Of a stretch of DNA of 64,000 bases, positions 42,559-52,088 are shown piece after piece. The stretch's first letter is position 1. Each line of letters starts with the position of its first letter. The notes beneath the pieces are model-generated. The model did not search any database, was not told the DNA's origin, and saw only the letters and a program-made list of their open reading frames with translations. The translations under genes and the position numbers were made by a program. The DNA comes from DASUCS01 sp041166745 (GTDB lineage: Bacteria > Actinomycetota > Acidimicrobiia > Acidimicrobiales > JACDCH01). Location of the stretch: assembly GCA_041166745.1 (NCBI GenBank), contig JBEEGH010000006.1, forward strand, positions 62,001 through 126,000, in the 5' to 3' direction.

Positions 42559-44781
42559 GTGCGTAGTCGGCGGGCACAAGCGCCTCCTCCTGAACGCGGT
42601 GACAGCTCGAATGTGCTCGTCGTCGCCAGCGAGAGGGATGCAAGTTGGGGCGAGTCGTTGACAGCCTTCCTTCGAAGCGCTGGCTTCCATGTAGACGATC
42701 ACACTCCAGACACCGCGCAGAACGTCGTCGTTCTTCTCTCTGCAGCCGCACTCGAGGATCCCGTTTGGCGGTCAGCAGTGGAAGCAATCTCGGCAACGCG
42801 CGTGGTGCCGATTCGACTGACACCTTTGGATTCGACCCGTGTCCCTGAGGCACTGTCCGCCATCAACTGGATCGCTATCGATCCGGTTGCGCCCCAGTCC
42901 TCGTTCGGTGTCGTGATGGCAGCTCTCCGAAGCAACCCGGAACTCCATCTCGCGGCGAGGAGTCTCCGTCTGGAGGCAGAAGCATGGGCGCGTGGGGGAG
43001 CCCGCTCCGAGTTGTTGGTGCGGGACCGTCGTCACGCCGTGGACCTTGACCACCTCCTTCGGCAGCTTCAGAGTGATCCGCTCCTCGCGCAGGACGCGAT
43101 GGTGTTCGAGTTTGTGCGACGGTCGCTCCGGTCGTCTTCGCGAGTTCAGACTCGGACGTGGCTCACGCGCGCGGGCGCTTTGGTGGTCGCGCTCATCGCG
43201 GTCGCCGTTGCACTGACGTTTGTTCCCTCGATCCGACTGCTAGGTCGGAACAACCACTCGACAATCGGGACGGTCGGCGATAGAGCGATTCAAAGTCAGC
43301 TGCCCGAGTGGAGTTCGCTGCTGTCGGGCGGGTTGCTGCTCAACGGCTCGACGAAGCAGAAAGAGCTTGCCCGGACGACTCTGCGCCGAACTCTGTCCCA
43401 GCCATGGACGCTAGGCGCCGTAGATGTCGGAGCGGGGCGCTCGAACGCGGCAATGGCGGCGTTCAAGAACGGTGATGTTGCGGTCGTGCTTGGCACGGAC
43501 AACGGAAACTTCGAATTCGGCTATTTCGACTCGCGTACCGATTCGATTCCCTGGCGAACGCCCCTCGGCGGTGAGTTCTACTGGCTCGATATCACCAAGG
43601 ACGAGCGGACGGCGGTCGCAGTCGGGGCGGGCGGTATTGCCGTCGTCGATCTCGTGACGAAGCAGGCCCGTCGGTTCGAAAACGCCGGCCAGTGGGACGA
43701 GGTAGTAGTGACCGACACCGACCGCATCGTCGTCGCGGCCAGGACAGGAGACTTGGGCACGGCGGGAATCAACGACGACGAGGTACAGGTCCTTGGGAAC
43801 TTCAAGCGCCACCTCAGCCTTCGCCGTACCACTGACGGAGGTGCGCGCCTGCTTGTAGAACCGGAACCCGGCTCCTATGCGCTCATCGATGGCTTGACCG
43901 GCAGCGAGCTGGTCCGGACATCACTCCCGGCACCGATCATCGATGCCGGGGCTGTCGTCCCCGACGCCGTCGGCGCTGTGGTCATCGGTCCGGACCACCA
44001 GCTTTGGATGTTCGGCTCAGATGCCCAACCGACTCCAACCGGGGTGGCGTTGCCCGACCGAACCGACAGCGTGGTCGCACTCCCCGGTGGCCGAGTGGTG
44101 ATCGGCGGCCAGGTCGAGCCGGCGCGGGTCGTGCACCTACCGAGTCGAGGCGAGCTCGGCAATGTGTGCCGAGAGTCTCCGATGCTCCACGCCATCATCC
44201 CGTCGCGCGACAACGAGTTGCTGGTGTGCAAGGCGCTTGTTCTAAGCACGGTCTGGCGAGCCCCCGCTGGTCCAATCGCGCCGCCTACTGCTCAACTGTC
44301 GAGTGCGCTCGAAGCGACGAGCGGAGAGCTCGTGGTCCAAGCTCGAGCGAACACCATCAAGTTCGAGCGTCGAGACGCCCAGGGGTCAAGTGTTCACACC
44401 GATTGGTTCGCGCCGGTGACGGGGGAGGTAACGGCAATTTCGATCGCACCGGACGCGTCCCGCGTGCTGGTCAGCTCCGCATTGGGTGAGGTCGTAGTCG
44501 TCACGGCGGAGCTGCCGACCGTCGCCATCGTGGTGGAGTGGGCTACGCCGGATCGATCTCCCGTTGTTGCTGCAGGGTGGGACGACGGCCCCGTCGTCGA
44601 GACCGTTTCGGGATTCTTCTGGCGCACTCCCGACTGCGCGACGTGTGGCACCGATGATGGATTGCTCAGCCTCCTTCGCCAGAAGGTCGAGCTGTGCTGG
44701 AGCGAGACGCAGCTGTCGCCCATCGACTCCGAGACGCAAGCCAGGTTGGGAGTCCAGGTCTGTAAGGGTCCGGGGAACTGA
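42559..44781 (+). CDS. TIR-like/transmembrane/beta-propeller protein (degenerate TIR)
   Basis: About 740 residues. The N-terminal ~110 residues follow the TIR pattern (VLVVASERDASWGESLTAFL; NVVVLLSAAALEDPVWRSAV; RVVPIRLTPLD) but the catalytic S..WC..E arrangement is altered (ALEDPVWRSAVEA). A helical region follows, then one membrane helix (~205-223) and a C-terminal half of repeated beta strands typical of WD40/PQQ-like propellers (e.g. NGDVAVVLGTDNGNFEFGYF, SNVVA-type repeats not conserved). It shares this layout with the next gene. The start is uncertain; GTG 42613 is an alternative. It is the first gene of a four-gene operon divergent from the TIR-NTPase operon. Confidence 0.6.
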   Translation: MRSRRAQAPPPERGDSSNVLVVASERDASWGESLTAFLRSAGFHVDDHTPDTAQNVVVLLSAAALEDPVWRSAVEAISATRVVPIRLTPLDSTRVPEALSAINWIAIDPVAPQSSFGVVMAALRSNPELHLAARSLRLEAEAWARGGARSELLVRDRRHAVDLDHLLRQLQSDPLLAQDAMVFEFVRRSLRSSSRVQTRTWLTRAGALVVALIAVAVALTFVPSIRLLGRNNHSTIGTVGDRAIQSQLPEWSSLLSGGLLLNGSTKQKELARTTLRRTLSQPWTLGAVDVGAGRSNAAMAAFKNGDVAVVLGTDNGNFEFGYFDSRTDSIPWRTPLGGEFYWLDITKDERTAVAVGAGGIAVVDLVTKQARRFENAGQWDEVVVTDTDRIVVAARTGDLGTAGINDDEVQVLGNFKRHLSLRRTTDGGARLLVEPEPGSYALIDGLTGSELVRTSLPAPIIDAGAVVPDAVGAVVIGPDHQLWMFGSDAQPTPTGVALPDRTDSVVALPGGRVVIGGQVEPARVVHLPSRGELGNVCRESPMLHAIIPSRDNELLVCKALVLSTVWRAPAGPIAPPTAQLSSALEATSGELVVQARANTIKFERRDAQGSSVHTDWFAPVTGEVTAISIAPDASRVLVSSALGEVVVVTAELPTVAIVVEWATPDRSPVVAAGWDDGPVVETVSGFFWRTPDCATCGTDDGLLSLLRQKVELCWSETQLSPIDSETQARLGVQVCKGPGN

Positions 44782-44787
44782 GCGCCC

Positions 44788-46995
44788 GTGCATCACGTCT
44801 TCGTCTCCTATAGCCGAAAGGACGATCCATGGGTGAGGCAGCTGATCTCGTATCTGTCGTCTGCAGGAATCGAAACCTGGGTGGATCAACGAGACCTTCC
44901 CGTGTCACTCCCGTGGTTGGACGAGGTTCGGGATGCCGTCGAGGAAGCCGGGGCGTTTCTCATATGTGATTCGTCCGAGTGGCGCGCCTCGCCGGCGTGC
45001 GCAGCGGAGAAGGCGGTTGCGGAGGAGTGTGGCAAGCCGATCTTTCTTGTCCCCGTAGGCGCGGACCATACGTCGTCGTCGGCGTCGGTGGTTGGCCAGC
45101 TGCAGATGGTCGCGCCTGGATTGCGCGACGGTACCGAGCTCCGTATTCGGTCTCGCGACTGGGCGAGGGCGGGACGTCCGAAGGGGATGCTCGTCGGTCG
45201 TCGAGTTCGACGCCGCCTAGCGAAGGCGATAGCGCTGTCTCCGGAGGCAGCGGTCGTAGGGCGGGAGTTTCTGCGGGATAGCCGCCGAAGAACCATCCGC
45301 CGAGCTGCAATCTCCATCGTGGCCGGCGTGACGATCTCGATCGCGCTCTCAGTCGTGGTTCTGCTTCAGGCAGTGCGCGTCTACATCACGAAGATCAATG
45401 AGGAGCAGGCGCAGGAGTACCAGGACGAGAATGACGCTCTCTCGCGGATGCGCGTCGACGTGTACGCAGGCCTCGACACTGCCAGGTCGAGTGGCACCGA
45501 CGAGACAGCGGCCCGAGCCGACATCATCGATCAAGCCCTCGCGACTCCAGTGCCGGATGATGCCTTCCGGGTGCCTGCCGGAGCGAGCGGGTTCGCCTCT
45601 ACGGTCGTGGGTGAGCAGGTCTTCGTCCTGGCTAAGGACGGCACAGTGTGGAATCGCGCTTCGGCAGCGACTGATGTCCGAGACGCGACGTCAGCAACAA
45701 TGACGCCGCCAACCGTGGTTGAGACCGGGTGGACGGTCGCCGTACAGCCAACGTCGGCAGTCATCAGCTTGCGAAGGAACGGCACGCTGCTCCGGACGAT
45801 CGTCGCATCAGCTCCGGTGACGGTGGGCGTCGTTTCCCCTTCTGGACGCTTCGTAGCGGTATCGACGGCATTCGGTGTGGAGATCTTCGATGTGGAGACG
45901 GGAGACCATCGCACGACCCTCCGGGGTGCCGATCGGGCCGACGCCCTGGCATGGAGCTCGGCGAGCGACCGCGTGTGGGCGACTGCGGGAGGGACAGTCG
46001 TGTCGTGGCCCTTCAGCCTCGGTCGGCTCCTCGTCGACGAACCCGCGGAATGGTTCCAAGCGATCTTTCCGGGGCGAGAGCTAGGAACTGCGTGGGTGGC
46101 CGATCGCGACGGCGCGCTGCGCCTGATCTCACTCGAGACCGGTCAGACGCAGAGGACAGTGCGCGTGAACGACGTCGCGTACTTGGTGGCGGGTGACGCA
46201 ACGCTGGACGAAGCCGTCATCATCGGCAGCGCCGCAAGTTGGATCGTGAATCTGACAGACGGGAGTTCCCGCACGTTCAATGCTGGAGCATGTGATCACG
46301 GTCGACCCGCGCTCGACAGTGGTCGATCGGTCATCCTGCTCCCCTGCAGCGGAGGACCGGTGAAGATCCTCGACGCTCGCGATGGCCACGAGGAACAATC
46401 GCTCGACGTCCCGTTCCCCGGCTCCCGGACCGTCGTGGTGAGTGCCACCACCGGTCGCGTGTACGTCGGGAGCAAGGGCGGCCAAATGTATCGAGCATCC
46501 GATGACCTGACGCGCATCAGTTTGCTGACGACGGTCCAATGTCGTGCAGAAATTCTCGCAATTGCGATAGCGCCCGAAGACGCGGCCCTATCGCCGGTGG
46601 GAACGGGTGCTGGCGAGGTCGGATGCGGCACTCGCGCCATCGGCAACGGCGGCGGATATCAATGGGACGCGCTCATCGACGCGCTCCCGAACTCGATCTC
46701 CTCGCAAGCGACTTCATTCATGGACGATGGGCAAGTCCTCGTGGTTGGTTACAGCGATGGCACCGTTGTGTTCCGTCCAACAGCGAATCTCCTGCCAGCG
46801 ATCGAGATCAACAGTGTCTCTGGCGCAATTCGTGACATGTACTACCGCCAAGACACGAACGAGCTGTTCGTCGTCACGAGAACTGGCGTCGTAGAGGCCT
46901 TATCGGTTCGGGCCGCTGACGTGACCAATCGGTCGCTTGCCGATCGTGCTGGCCGCATTCTGGATCGTGCACGTGAGCTCGGTCTCGCGTCCTGA
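44788..46995 (+). CDS. TIR-domain/transmembrane/WD40-like propeller protein
   Basis: A 735-residue protein. The TIR domain (~1-95) has HHVFVSYSRKDDPWVRQLI, WVDQRDLPVSLPWLDEV and SSEWRASPACAAEKAVAEE, with E74 at the catalytic glutamate position, then KPIFLVPV. One membrane helix (~174-196) separates it from a ~520-residue propeller region with strands such as GRFVAVSTAFGVEIFDVETG and GRVYVGSKGGQMYRASDD. It would hold a cytoplasmic TIR enzyme under a sensor-like outer propeller. The GTG start is six bases after the previous stop. Confidence 0.8.
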   Translation: MHHVFVSYSRKDDPWVRQLISYLSSAGIETWVDQRDLPVSLPWLDEVRDAVEEAGAFLICDSSEWRASPACAAEKAVAEECGKPIFLVPVGADHTSSSASVVGQLQMVAPGLRDGTELRIRSRDWARAGRPKGMLVGRRVRRRLAKAIALSPEAAVVGREFLRDSRRRTIRRAAISIVAGVTISIALSVVVLLQAVRVYITKINEEQAQEYQDENDALSRMRVDVYAGLDTARSSGTDETAARADIIDQALATPVPDDAFRVPAGASGFASTVVGEQVFVLAKDGTVWNRASAATDVRDATSATMTPPTVVETGWTVAVQPTSAVISLRRNGTLLRTIVASAPVTVGVVSPSGRFVAVSTAFGVEIFDVETGDHRTTLRGADRADALAWSSASDRVWATAGGTVVSWPFSLGRLLVDEPAEWFQAIFPGRELGTAWVADRDGALRLISLETGQTQRTVRVNDVAYLVAGDATLDEAVIIGSAASWIVNLTDGSSRTFNAGACDHGRPALDSGRSVILLPCSGGPVKILDARDGHEEQSLDVPFPGSRTVVVSATTGRVYVGSKGGQMYRASDDLTRISLLTTVQCRAEILAIAIAPEDAALSPVGTGAGEVGCGTRAIGNGGGYQWDALIDALPNSISSQATSFMDDGQVLVVGYSDGTVVFRPTANLLPAIEINSVSGAIRDMYYRQDTNELFVVTRTGVVEALSVRAADVTNRSLADRAGRILDRARELGLAS

Positions 46996-47011
46996 CGCAC
47001 CGACGGCGCAC

Positions 47012-47953
47012 ATGCCGGCGCTTTATGTGGCGGCCGACGCCGCGTCGCGCTCTGGTCAACGGCGATACACGAGCGCGATGGCGACTCGGTTGTGCCTTGG
47101 CCTCATTGCTGCCATCTGCGCGGCGTACTCGTCAACCTTCATGGCGGGCGATGTCGAGCTCGTCGGACTTGGCGCGGCGCTCGCCTTCTTGTTCGCTCTT
47201 GCCATCGAGCTTTGGCTCATCGCGAGGCGACCCGACCGAGCTTGGTTCGACGGGCGGACCATCGCCGAGGCAACCAAGACCCTCACATGGCGCTATGCCG
47301 TCGGAGGAACACCGTTAGGTCTCGTCGACGCGGGCGCGGACACAATGTTCGACGCGGAGATGCTCGACTTGGGCGAGGAGGCGAGAGAGAGTCGCATCAG
47401 GTGTTCGGATCCACACTCCGAACGAGCGTTGCTGTCCAGACTGCGAGCGGAGCCGCTTGACGTTCGGCGAGCGATCTACATCCGTGACCGCGTCGTGGAC
47501 CAACAGCGCTGGTACTCGATGAGAGCGAGCCGAAGCGCTGACCGAGCGGCACGATGGAAGGTCGTGCTCATCCTCGGTGAGAGCGGAGGTGTGATCGTGG
47601 CGATGTCGAAGGCACTTGGCTACCTCCATGTCGACCTGAGCGGCATCGCGTCGACGGCGATCGGGGCTGGGGCCGCGTGGCTCGCCGTGAGGCAGCACGA
47701 GTCGGTGGCCCGCGTCTATCGATTCACAGCGGACGAACTCGGCGCTCGTGCGGAACACCTACAAACCGTGGTCGACGAGCACGCGTGGGCCGACGAGGTG
47801 GCCAACACCGAGAATGCCATCTGTCGCGAGCACTCGATGTGGCGGGCGGCCCGAGTGACGCGCCGACCGAATCGAGGTCAGCCGAGCGACTCGCCCAACG
47901 CCCGTCGCGCCTACCGTGATCTCGATCCGGGAGGTCGGCGCCCCATTGTCTGA
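47012..47953 (+). CDS. DUF4231/SLATT-like membrane protein
   Basis: About 313 residues. Two hydrophobic helices occupy ~25-65 (LCLGLIAAICAAYSSTF; GLGAALAFLFALAIELWLIA). The second half has the DUF4231 signature YIRDRVVDQQRWYSMRASRS, followed by two more helices (ILGESGGVIVAMSKAL; SGIASTAIGAGAAWLAV) and a C-terminal helix. DUF4231 belongs with SLATT-type 2TM domains, predicted pore-forming effectors in nucleotide-signalling conflict systems. The start is the ATG at 47012, 16 bases after the TIR gene. Confidence 0.65.
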   Translation: MPALYVAADAASRSGQRRYTSAMATRLCLGLIAAICAAYSSTFMAGDVELVGLGAALAFLFALAIELWLIARRPDRAWFDGRTIAEATKTLTWRYAVGGTPLGLVDAGADTMFDAEMLDLGEEARESRIRCSDPHSERALLSRLRAEPLDVRRAIYIRDRVVDQQRWYSMRASRSADRAARWKVVLILGESGGVIVAMSKALGYLHVDLSGIASTAIGAGAAWLAVRQHESVARVYRFTADELGARAEHLQTVVDEHAWADEVANTENAICREHSMWRAARVTRRPNRGQPSDSPNARRAYRDLDPGGRRPIV

Positions 47954-47986
47954 GATGAGTGAGTCCACACATCGGCTTGAACTCAC

Positions 47987-49612
47987 ATGACCAGCGAACC
48001 CGTTGACGAGCTTCACGCGTCGGGCAGGATCCCGCTTCGAATTCGTATCGGCGTCACTGGCCATCGAGAGCTCGAACACTCACATGCGTTGACCGCGGCG
48101 ATTGACGATGTTGTTTCGCGCATTCAGGCGAAGGTTTCTGCTACAGCGGAGACGCCGGTGCTGTTGACGGTGGTGTCGGCGCTCGCCGAAGGCGCTGACC
48201 GACTCGTTGCTCGCCGCGTGCTTCAGGTGCCGGGCGCAACTCTGGAGGTACCGCTACCGCTCGAACAGAGGGACTACGAGAACGACTTCGACGCACCGGG
48301 ATCGACAGATGAATTCCGGTCACTGCTCGCACTCGCGCGGCTGACCATTCCCGCGACGGAGACTCGCACGCGCGACCAGGCGTACGAGCGTGCTGGTTTC
48401 TACGTTGTCGATCGCTGCGACGTCCTGATCGCGATCTGGGACGGCGCGGAAGCGAGGGGTCGCGGCGGGACAGAACGGATCGTCGAACGCGCTCGACAAA
48501 GCGCGTTGCCGCTGTATTGGATCGACTCGAGGCCTGACTTCAACATCACGGAGGAGAACACCGGAATCATCGCGAGAGGTCTGGTCGATGAGGCCAGGAC
48601 CTACAACGAGAGCGGACCGACTCAAGCGGAGGTGGCGTCGGCGGTCGCCGGCGAACGAGCCAACTTGGTGCCGCCGAACCGCACTGAGGCGCGCGAGCTT
48701 CATCTCGACGCCCTTGCGCTGTGGGTTCTGCCCTACTTCGTTCGCGCCGACCGGTTGGCGGTCCGGTTGCGACGCCAGTACGACGGCGGCACCCTCCTCA
48801 TCGTCGTCGCTGGCGCGGTCGCCGTGCTGAGCGCTGCTCTGCACGCGGAGGTCTGGTCTGAGCAGCAGGCGTTGCTCTATGTCGAGGCAGCGTGCATCGC
48901 CGGCGTTGCCGCACAGTTCCTGTGGGGCAGAAGCCGACAGATCCACTCCCGCTGGATCGCGTATCGGTTCCTGGCCGAGCGCTTCCGGTCCGCCTTCTAT
49001 CTCGCGCTCGCCGGACTAGGGCAGCGCGTCGAGGGCGGTCTCGAAGCAGACGAGAGTCGCGACCCTCGTGAAGAATGGATACGACGAGCGTTTGCCGACG
49101 TGTGGGACCGTCGCCCGGAAGTGGAGCTTGGCAAGGACGATCTGCGCGAGGTGACGCGCTTTCTCGCGTCCTCTTGGCTGGGCGGAGTAGACCCCGATGA
49201 GCCGTCTGGCCAGATCGCCTACCACCGCAAACAGAGCGCACGGCTACACAAGCTTCATCACCGCCTTTCTCGCGCACTACTCACCGTCTTCGTTCTCGTG
49301 CTCGCCGCCGCCGTCGCGCATCTCTTCATCCACGAGGGTGGCTGGGCCGAGTGGCTCAGCGTCGCGTCGCTCTCTCTGCCTGCCGCCGGCGCGGCGATGG
49401 CAGCGCTCGGGGCCGACCGGGAGTTCGACCGCCACGCACAGCGCTACGAGAACATGGCGCGGCAACTCGCCCGAATGCGTGACGAGTTCGAGGGCGTCAA
49501 GTCATTTCGTCGGCTTCGCGAGGTGACGGAGCGGGCCGAGCAGGTCATGTTGGAAGAGAACCGAGACTGGATCGGCGTGTTGCGATTCCACGACTTCGAG
49601 CCTCACGCATGA
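47987..49612 (+). CDS. SLOG-domain protein with transmembrane (DUF4231-like) region
   Basis: A 541-residue protein. The N-terminal ~210 residues match the SLOG (LOG/DprA-like Rossmann) fold: IRIGVTGHRELE, VVSALAEGADRLVARRVLQ, VPLPLEQRDYENDF and FYVVDRCDVLIAIWDG. Two hydrophobic helices lie near 265-305 and two more near 430-475 (LLTVFVLVLAAAVAHLFI). A helical C-terminus follows. SLOG domains bind or process nucleotide-derived ligands; in Thoeris a SLOG domain senses the TIR product. The gene lies 33 bases after the DUF4231 gene. Its last 68 bases overlap the convergent VWA gene. Confidence 0.75.
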   Translation: MTSEPVDELHASGRIPLRIRIGVTGHRELEHSHALTAAIDDVVSRIQAKVSATAETPVLLTVVSALAEGADRLVARRVLQVPGATLEVPLPLEQRDYENDFDAPGSTDEFRSLLALARLTIPATETRTRDQAYERAGFYVVDRCDVLIAIWDGAEARGRGGTERIVERARQSALPLYWIDSRPDFNITEENTGIIARGLVDEARTYNESGPTQAEVASAVAGERANLVPPNRTEARELHLDALALWVLPYFVRADRLAVRLRRQYDGGTLLIVVAGAVAVLSAALHAEVWSEQQALLYVEAACIAGVAAQFLWGRSRQIHSRWIAYRFLAERFRSAFYLALAGLGQRVEGGLEADESRDPREEWIRRAFADVWDRRPEVELGKDDLREVTRFLASSWLGGVDPDEPSGQIAYHRKQSARLHKLHHRLSRALLTVFVLVLAAAVAHLFIHEGGWAEWLSVASLSLPAAGAAMAALGADREFDRHAQRYENMARQLARMRDEFEGVKSFRRLREVTERAEQVMLEENRDWIGVLRFHDFEPHA

Positions 49613-52088
49613 ACAGAAGCAGCCCGCCGCCCGCAAGCGCCAAGACAAGGCTGACGAGCACGAACACCGCTGACCACGGTGGTGACGGTGGTTCGCTGAC
49701 ATGCACGCCGATACGCACGACGTGGGCGTCGCCCTGTGGATCCGTGCCCATGATGACGATCTCGTGGTTGCCGGTTGGCGCGTTGCGAGGAATGGCGATG
49801 GAGGCGCGTGCGGTTCCGTCGTCACCGGCATAGGTCTCGGCCAGCGCAATGGGACTGGACTGCAGGTTCACTGATATCGGACTGCCCTGGAGATATCCGG
49901 TTCCGACGACGGTGTAGATGCCGCCCGTCGTGAGGTCTGCTCGCCCGCCCTCCACGGTGATCGTCTGCGTCGGCGGCCCGTCGGTCACGATGAGCTTCGG
50001 CCCCGGCGGCTGATGACTGACAGGGTGGTACGCGGCGCGGCCGTCGTCGGTGTTCGACCAGCGGATGAGGCCGCGCGTCAGCGCCTTGTAGCCGTCGAGG
50101 TTTGGATGGAACAGCTCCTGAAGGCGGCGACCGAGCGCCTGGAATTTCACGTACAAAGCGGCAGCCCGACCAACGCCGGTGCCCGTCGCATCGGCCACAT
50201 CGATCGTGAGCTGCTCAGCGAGGGAAGGCTCGGCTTCGCGCAGTTTGTCGATCCCCCGCGCGTACGGATCTCGGTCGCACAGGGTGTGGTCGGGGAGAAA
50301 CGCGTCCTCCGTTTGCGGCACGAAGAAAACCGGGATCCCCTGATAGTTGGCGTCGTGGACCGCGCCGCTGACGACCAAGTTCAATCGAGTCACCAGCTCG
50401 GAGCCGAAGTCGAGCTCACCTTGTCCGATCGATGGCAGTGACAAGCACGCCCCCCGATCGGCACCAGGAAGGACTCGCGGATAGGCGGGCACGATGATGG
50501 GAGCGAGGTGGCCACGCTTGGCGACGGCGTCATCGCTGTTGAGCACGGCGTTGATCGCCGCGTACGCGTTCTCGAGCGCGTCTGGGAGCGGCTGGAAATA
50601 CTCGTCGAGATACTCCTGGCTGTCCTTCGGCAGCTTCAACCCGAGCGTGTAGATCGTGTTGTTGCACGACGGGAAGATGAGACACGACTTCAAGATGTCG
50701 GCGAAGTGCACATCGTTGCCACCACTGGTCAGCGCGACCGCGTCGAGAGGTCCTTCCTTGTTTTGGAGGAGTGCGAGCTTCACGACCTGTGCGGGCTCAC
50801 CATTGCCTTTGTTCGGTCCGGTGAGGTCGGCCGTGACGGCGCCTGAGCACGCAAGATTGAACGACCCGTCGGCTTCGTAGAGCGGGAGCAGATAGGTGTG
50901 CGCGCTGCGGTGGCACGAGTTGTCGGGAGTGTCGGTGCCCTTCACGTAGTCGCCGGACCCCTCGCCGGCTGAGTAGGAGTCGCCCATGATTGCGAGCTTC
51001 GTGGCTTCCCGGAGGACCTGGCCGGCGTCGTGGAGCGTGTTGCCGTCGACGACTTCGACAGTTCCCGGCGCGAACACGTCGGTGGTCGAGTTCACGGCTC
51101 GGACCAGTACCTGGTAGCGGACGGTCTTGCCCGCCAAGATCAATCCCGCCCGGAACGTCCAAACCACTTGGGTGGTCGTCTGGGTTCGGGTGATGTTGCC
51201 GACCTGTTGGATCAGTGCCGGGCTGATACCCGGGTTTTGGCCTGCAGGGGCATCGGGATCGCGAATGATGTCCAGCGCCGCTTCGACGTCTCGGGCTTCG
51301 ACATCACTGGCGTTCGTGACGCGGGCGGTGATCGTGACGAGACCACCGCCTCCAGTGCCGACATCGGCGATCACTCGTTGCTCGGCCGGTAGCAGCGTTA
51401 CGGCAAGGTGGGGGCGAGTGAGATCGTTGAGCTGATCGATGAGTTGGCGGTTGTCGGTGACACCGATGTAGCGGCCGTGGGCGGCGTCGGCGATGCAGCT
51501 CAGTTCCTTGGCGCCCTCGTCGTCCACGCGGAATCCAACAGTGATCACTTGGATCTGTTGGCCAGAGTCGGTGATCTTCTTGGCCGCGGCGCACGGATCG
51601 GCACTGCACGTGTGGTGGCCGTCGGACACGAGAATGATGGTGCCGTCGCCGCCGTCCTTACCGAGCGTGTCGGCGGCGGCGGCCAGCGCCTCTCCGGTCG
51701 GAGTTCCGCCCACCGCGGTGAGCGTGCGCACGGTGGCCGACATCGCGGCGCCGTTGGCCTTGGCGACCGGAATCTGCTGCGAGCCCGCGCCGCAGTCGGA
51801 ACCATTGAAGGGGTACGTCCACAGCCCGAGTCGGGTTGATGGTTCCACGCTCGCGATGAAGTTCAGGATGGCGGACTTGGCTCCCTCGATCTTCACCGCT
51901 CCCGCCGAGTCCGTCTCTTTCATTGATCCGGAGGTGTCGAAGACGAGCTCGATGGCACCGGGCCCTGAGCGTTGCACTTGTGATTCCGAGCTCGGCGACC
52001 GCGATGTACCCGGCGCGGCCATGGCCGGCACGGGCGCGACGCTCAGCGCCGCAATGACGATGCTGACAAGAACGCGTGGCGCGCTCAT
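49545..52088 (-). CDS. Exported VWA domain/SGNH-hydrolase fusion with C-terminal membrane anchor
   Basis: An 847-residue protein with a signal peptide (VLVSIVIAALSVAPVPAMAA). The VWA domain (~45-235) has an intact MIDAS: VFDTSGSMKE, GGTPTG and ILVSDGHH. A beta-sandwich (~235-350) leads to an SGNH/GDSL hydrolase (~365-700): IMGDSYSAGEGSGDY (Ser), ALTSGGNDVHF (GxND) and FHPNLDGYKAL (His). An Ig/IPT-like domain (~720-800) and one membrane helix (~815-835) with a basic tail follow. The ATG overlaps the PASTA gene stop by four bases (ATGA). Confidence 0.8.
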   Translation of the reverse strand: MSAPRVLVSIVIAALSVAPVPAMAAPGTSRSPSSESQVQRSGPGAIELVFDTSGSMKETDSAGAVKIEGAKSAILNFIASVEPSTRLGLWTYPFNGSDCGAGSQQIPVAKANGAAMSATVRTLTAVGGTPTGEALAAAADTLGKDGGDGTIILVSDGHHTCSADPCAAAKKITDSGQQIQVITVGFRVDDEGAKELSCIADAAHGRYIGVTDNRQLIDQLNDLTRPHLAVTLLPAEQRVIADVGTGGGGLVTITARVTNASDVEARDVEAALDIIRDPDAPAGQNPGISPALIQQVGNITRTQTTTQVVWTFRAGLILAGKTVRYQVLVRAVNSTTDVFAPGTVEVVDGNTLHDAGQVLREATKLAIMGDSYSAGEGSGDYVKGTDTPDNSCHRSAHTYLLPLYEADGSFNLACSGAVTADLTGPNKGNGEPAQVVKLALLQNKEGPLDAVALTSGGNDVHFADILKSCLIFPSCNNTIYTLGLKLPKDSQEYLDEYFQPLPDALENAYAAINAVLNSDDAVAKRGHLAPIIVPAYPRVLPGADRGACLSLPSIGQGELDFGSELVTRLNLVVSGAVHDANYQGIPVFFVPQTEDAFLPDHTLCDRDPYARGIDKLREAEPSLAEQLTIDVADATGTGVGRAAALYVKFQALGRRLQELFHPNLDGYKALTRGLIRWSNTDDGRAAYHPVSHQPPGPKLIVTDGPPTQTITVEGGRADLTTGGIYTVVGTGYLQGSPISVNLQSSPIALAETYAGDDGTARASIAIPRNAPTGNHEIVIMGTDPQGDAHVVRIGVHVSEPPSPPWSAVFVLVSLVLALAGGGLLLFMREARSRGIATRRSSLGSLPT

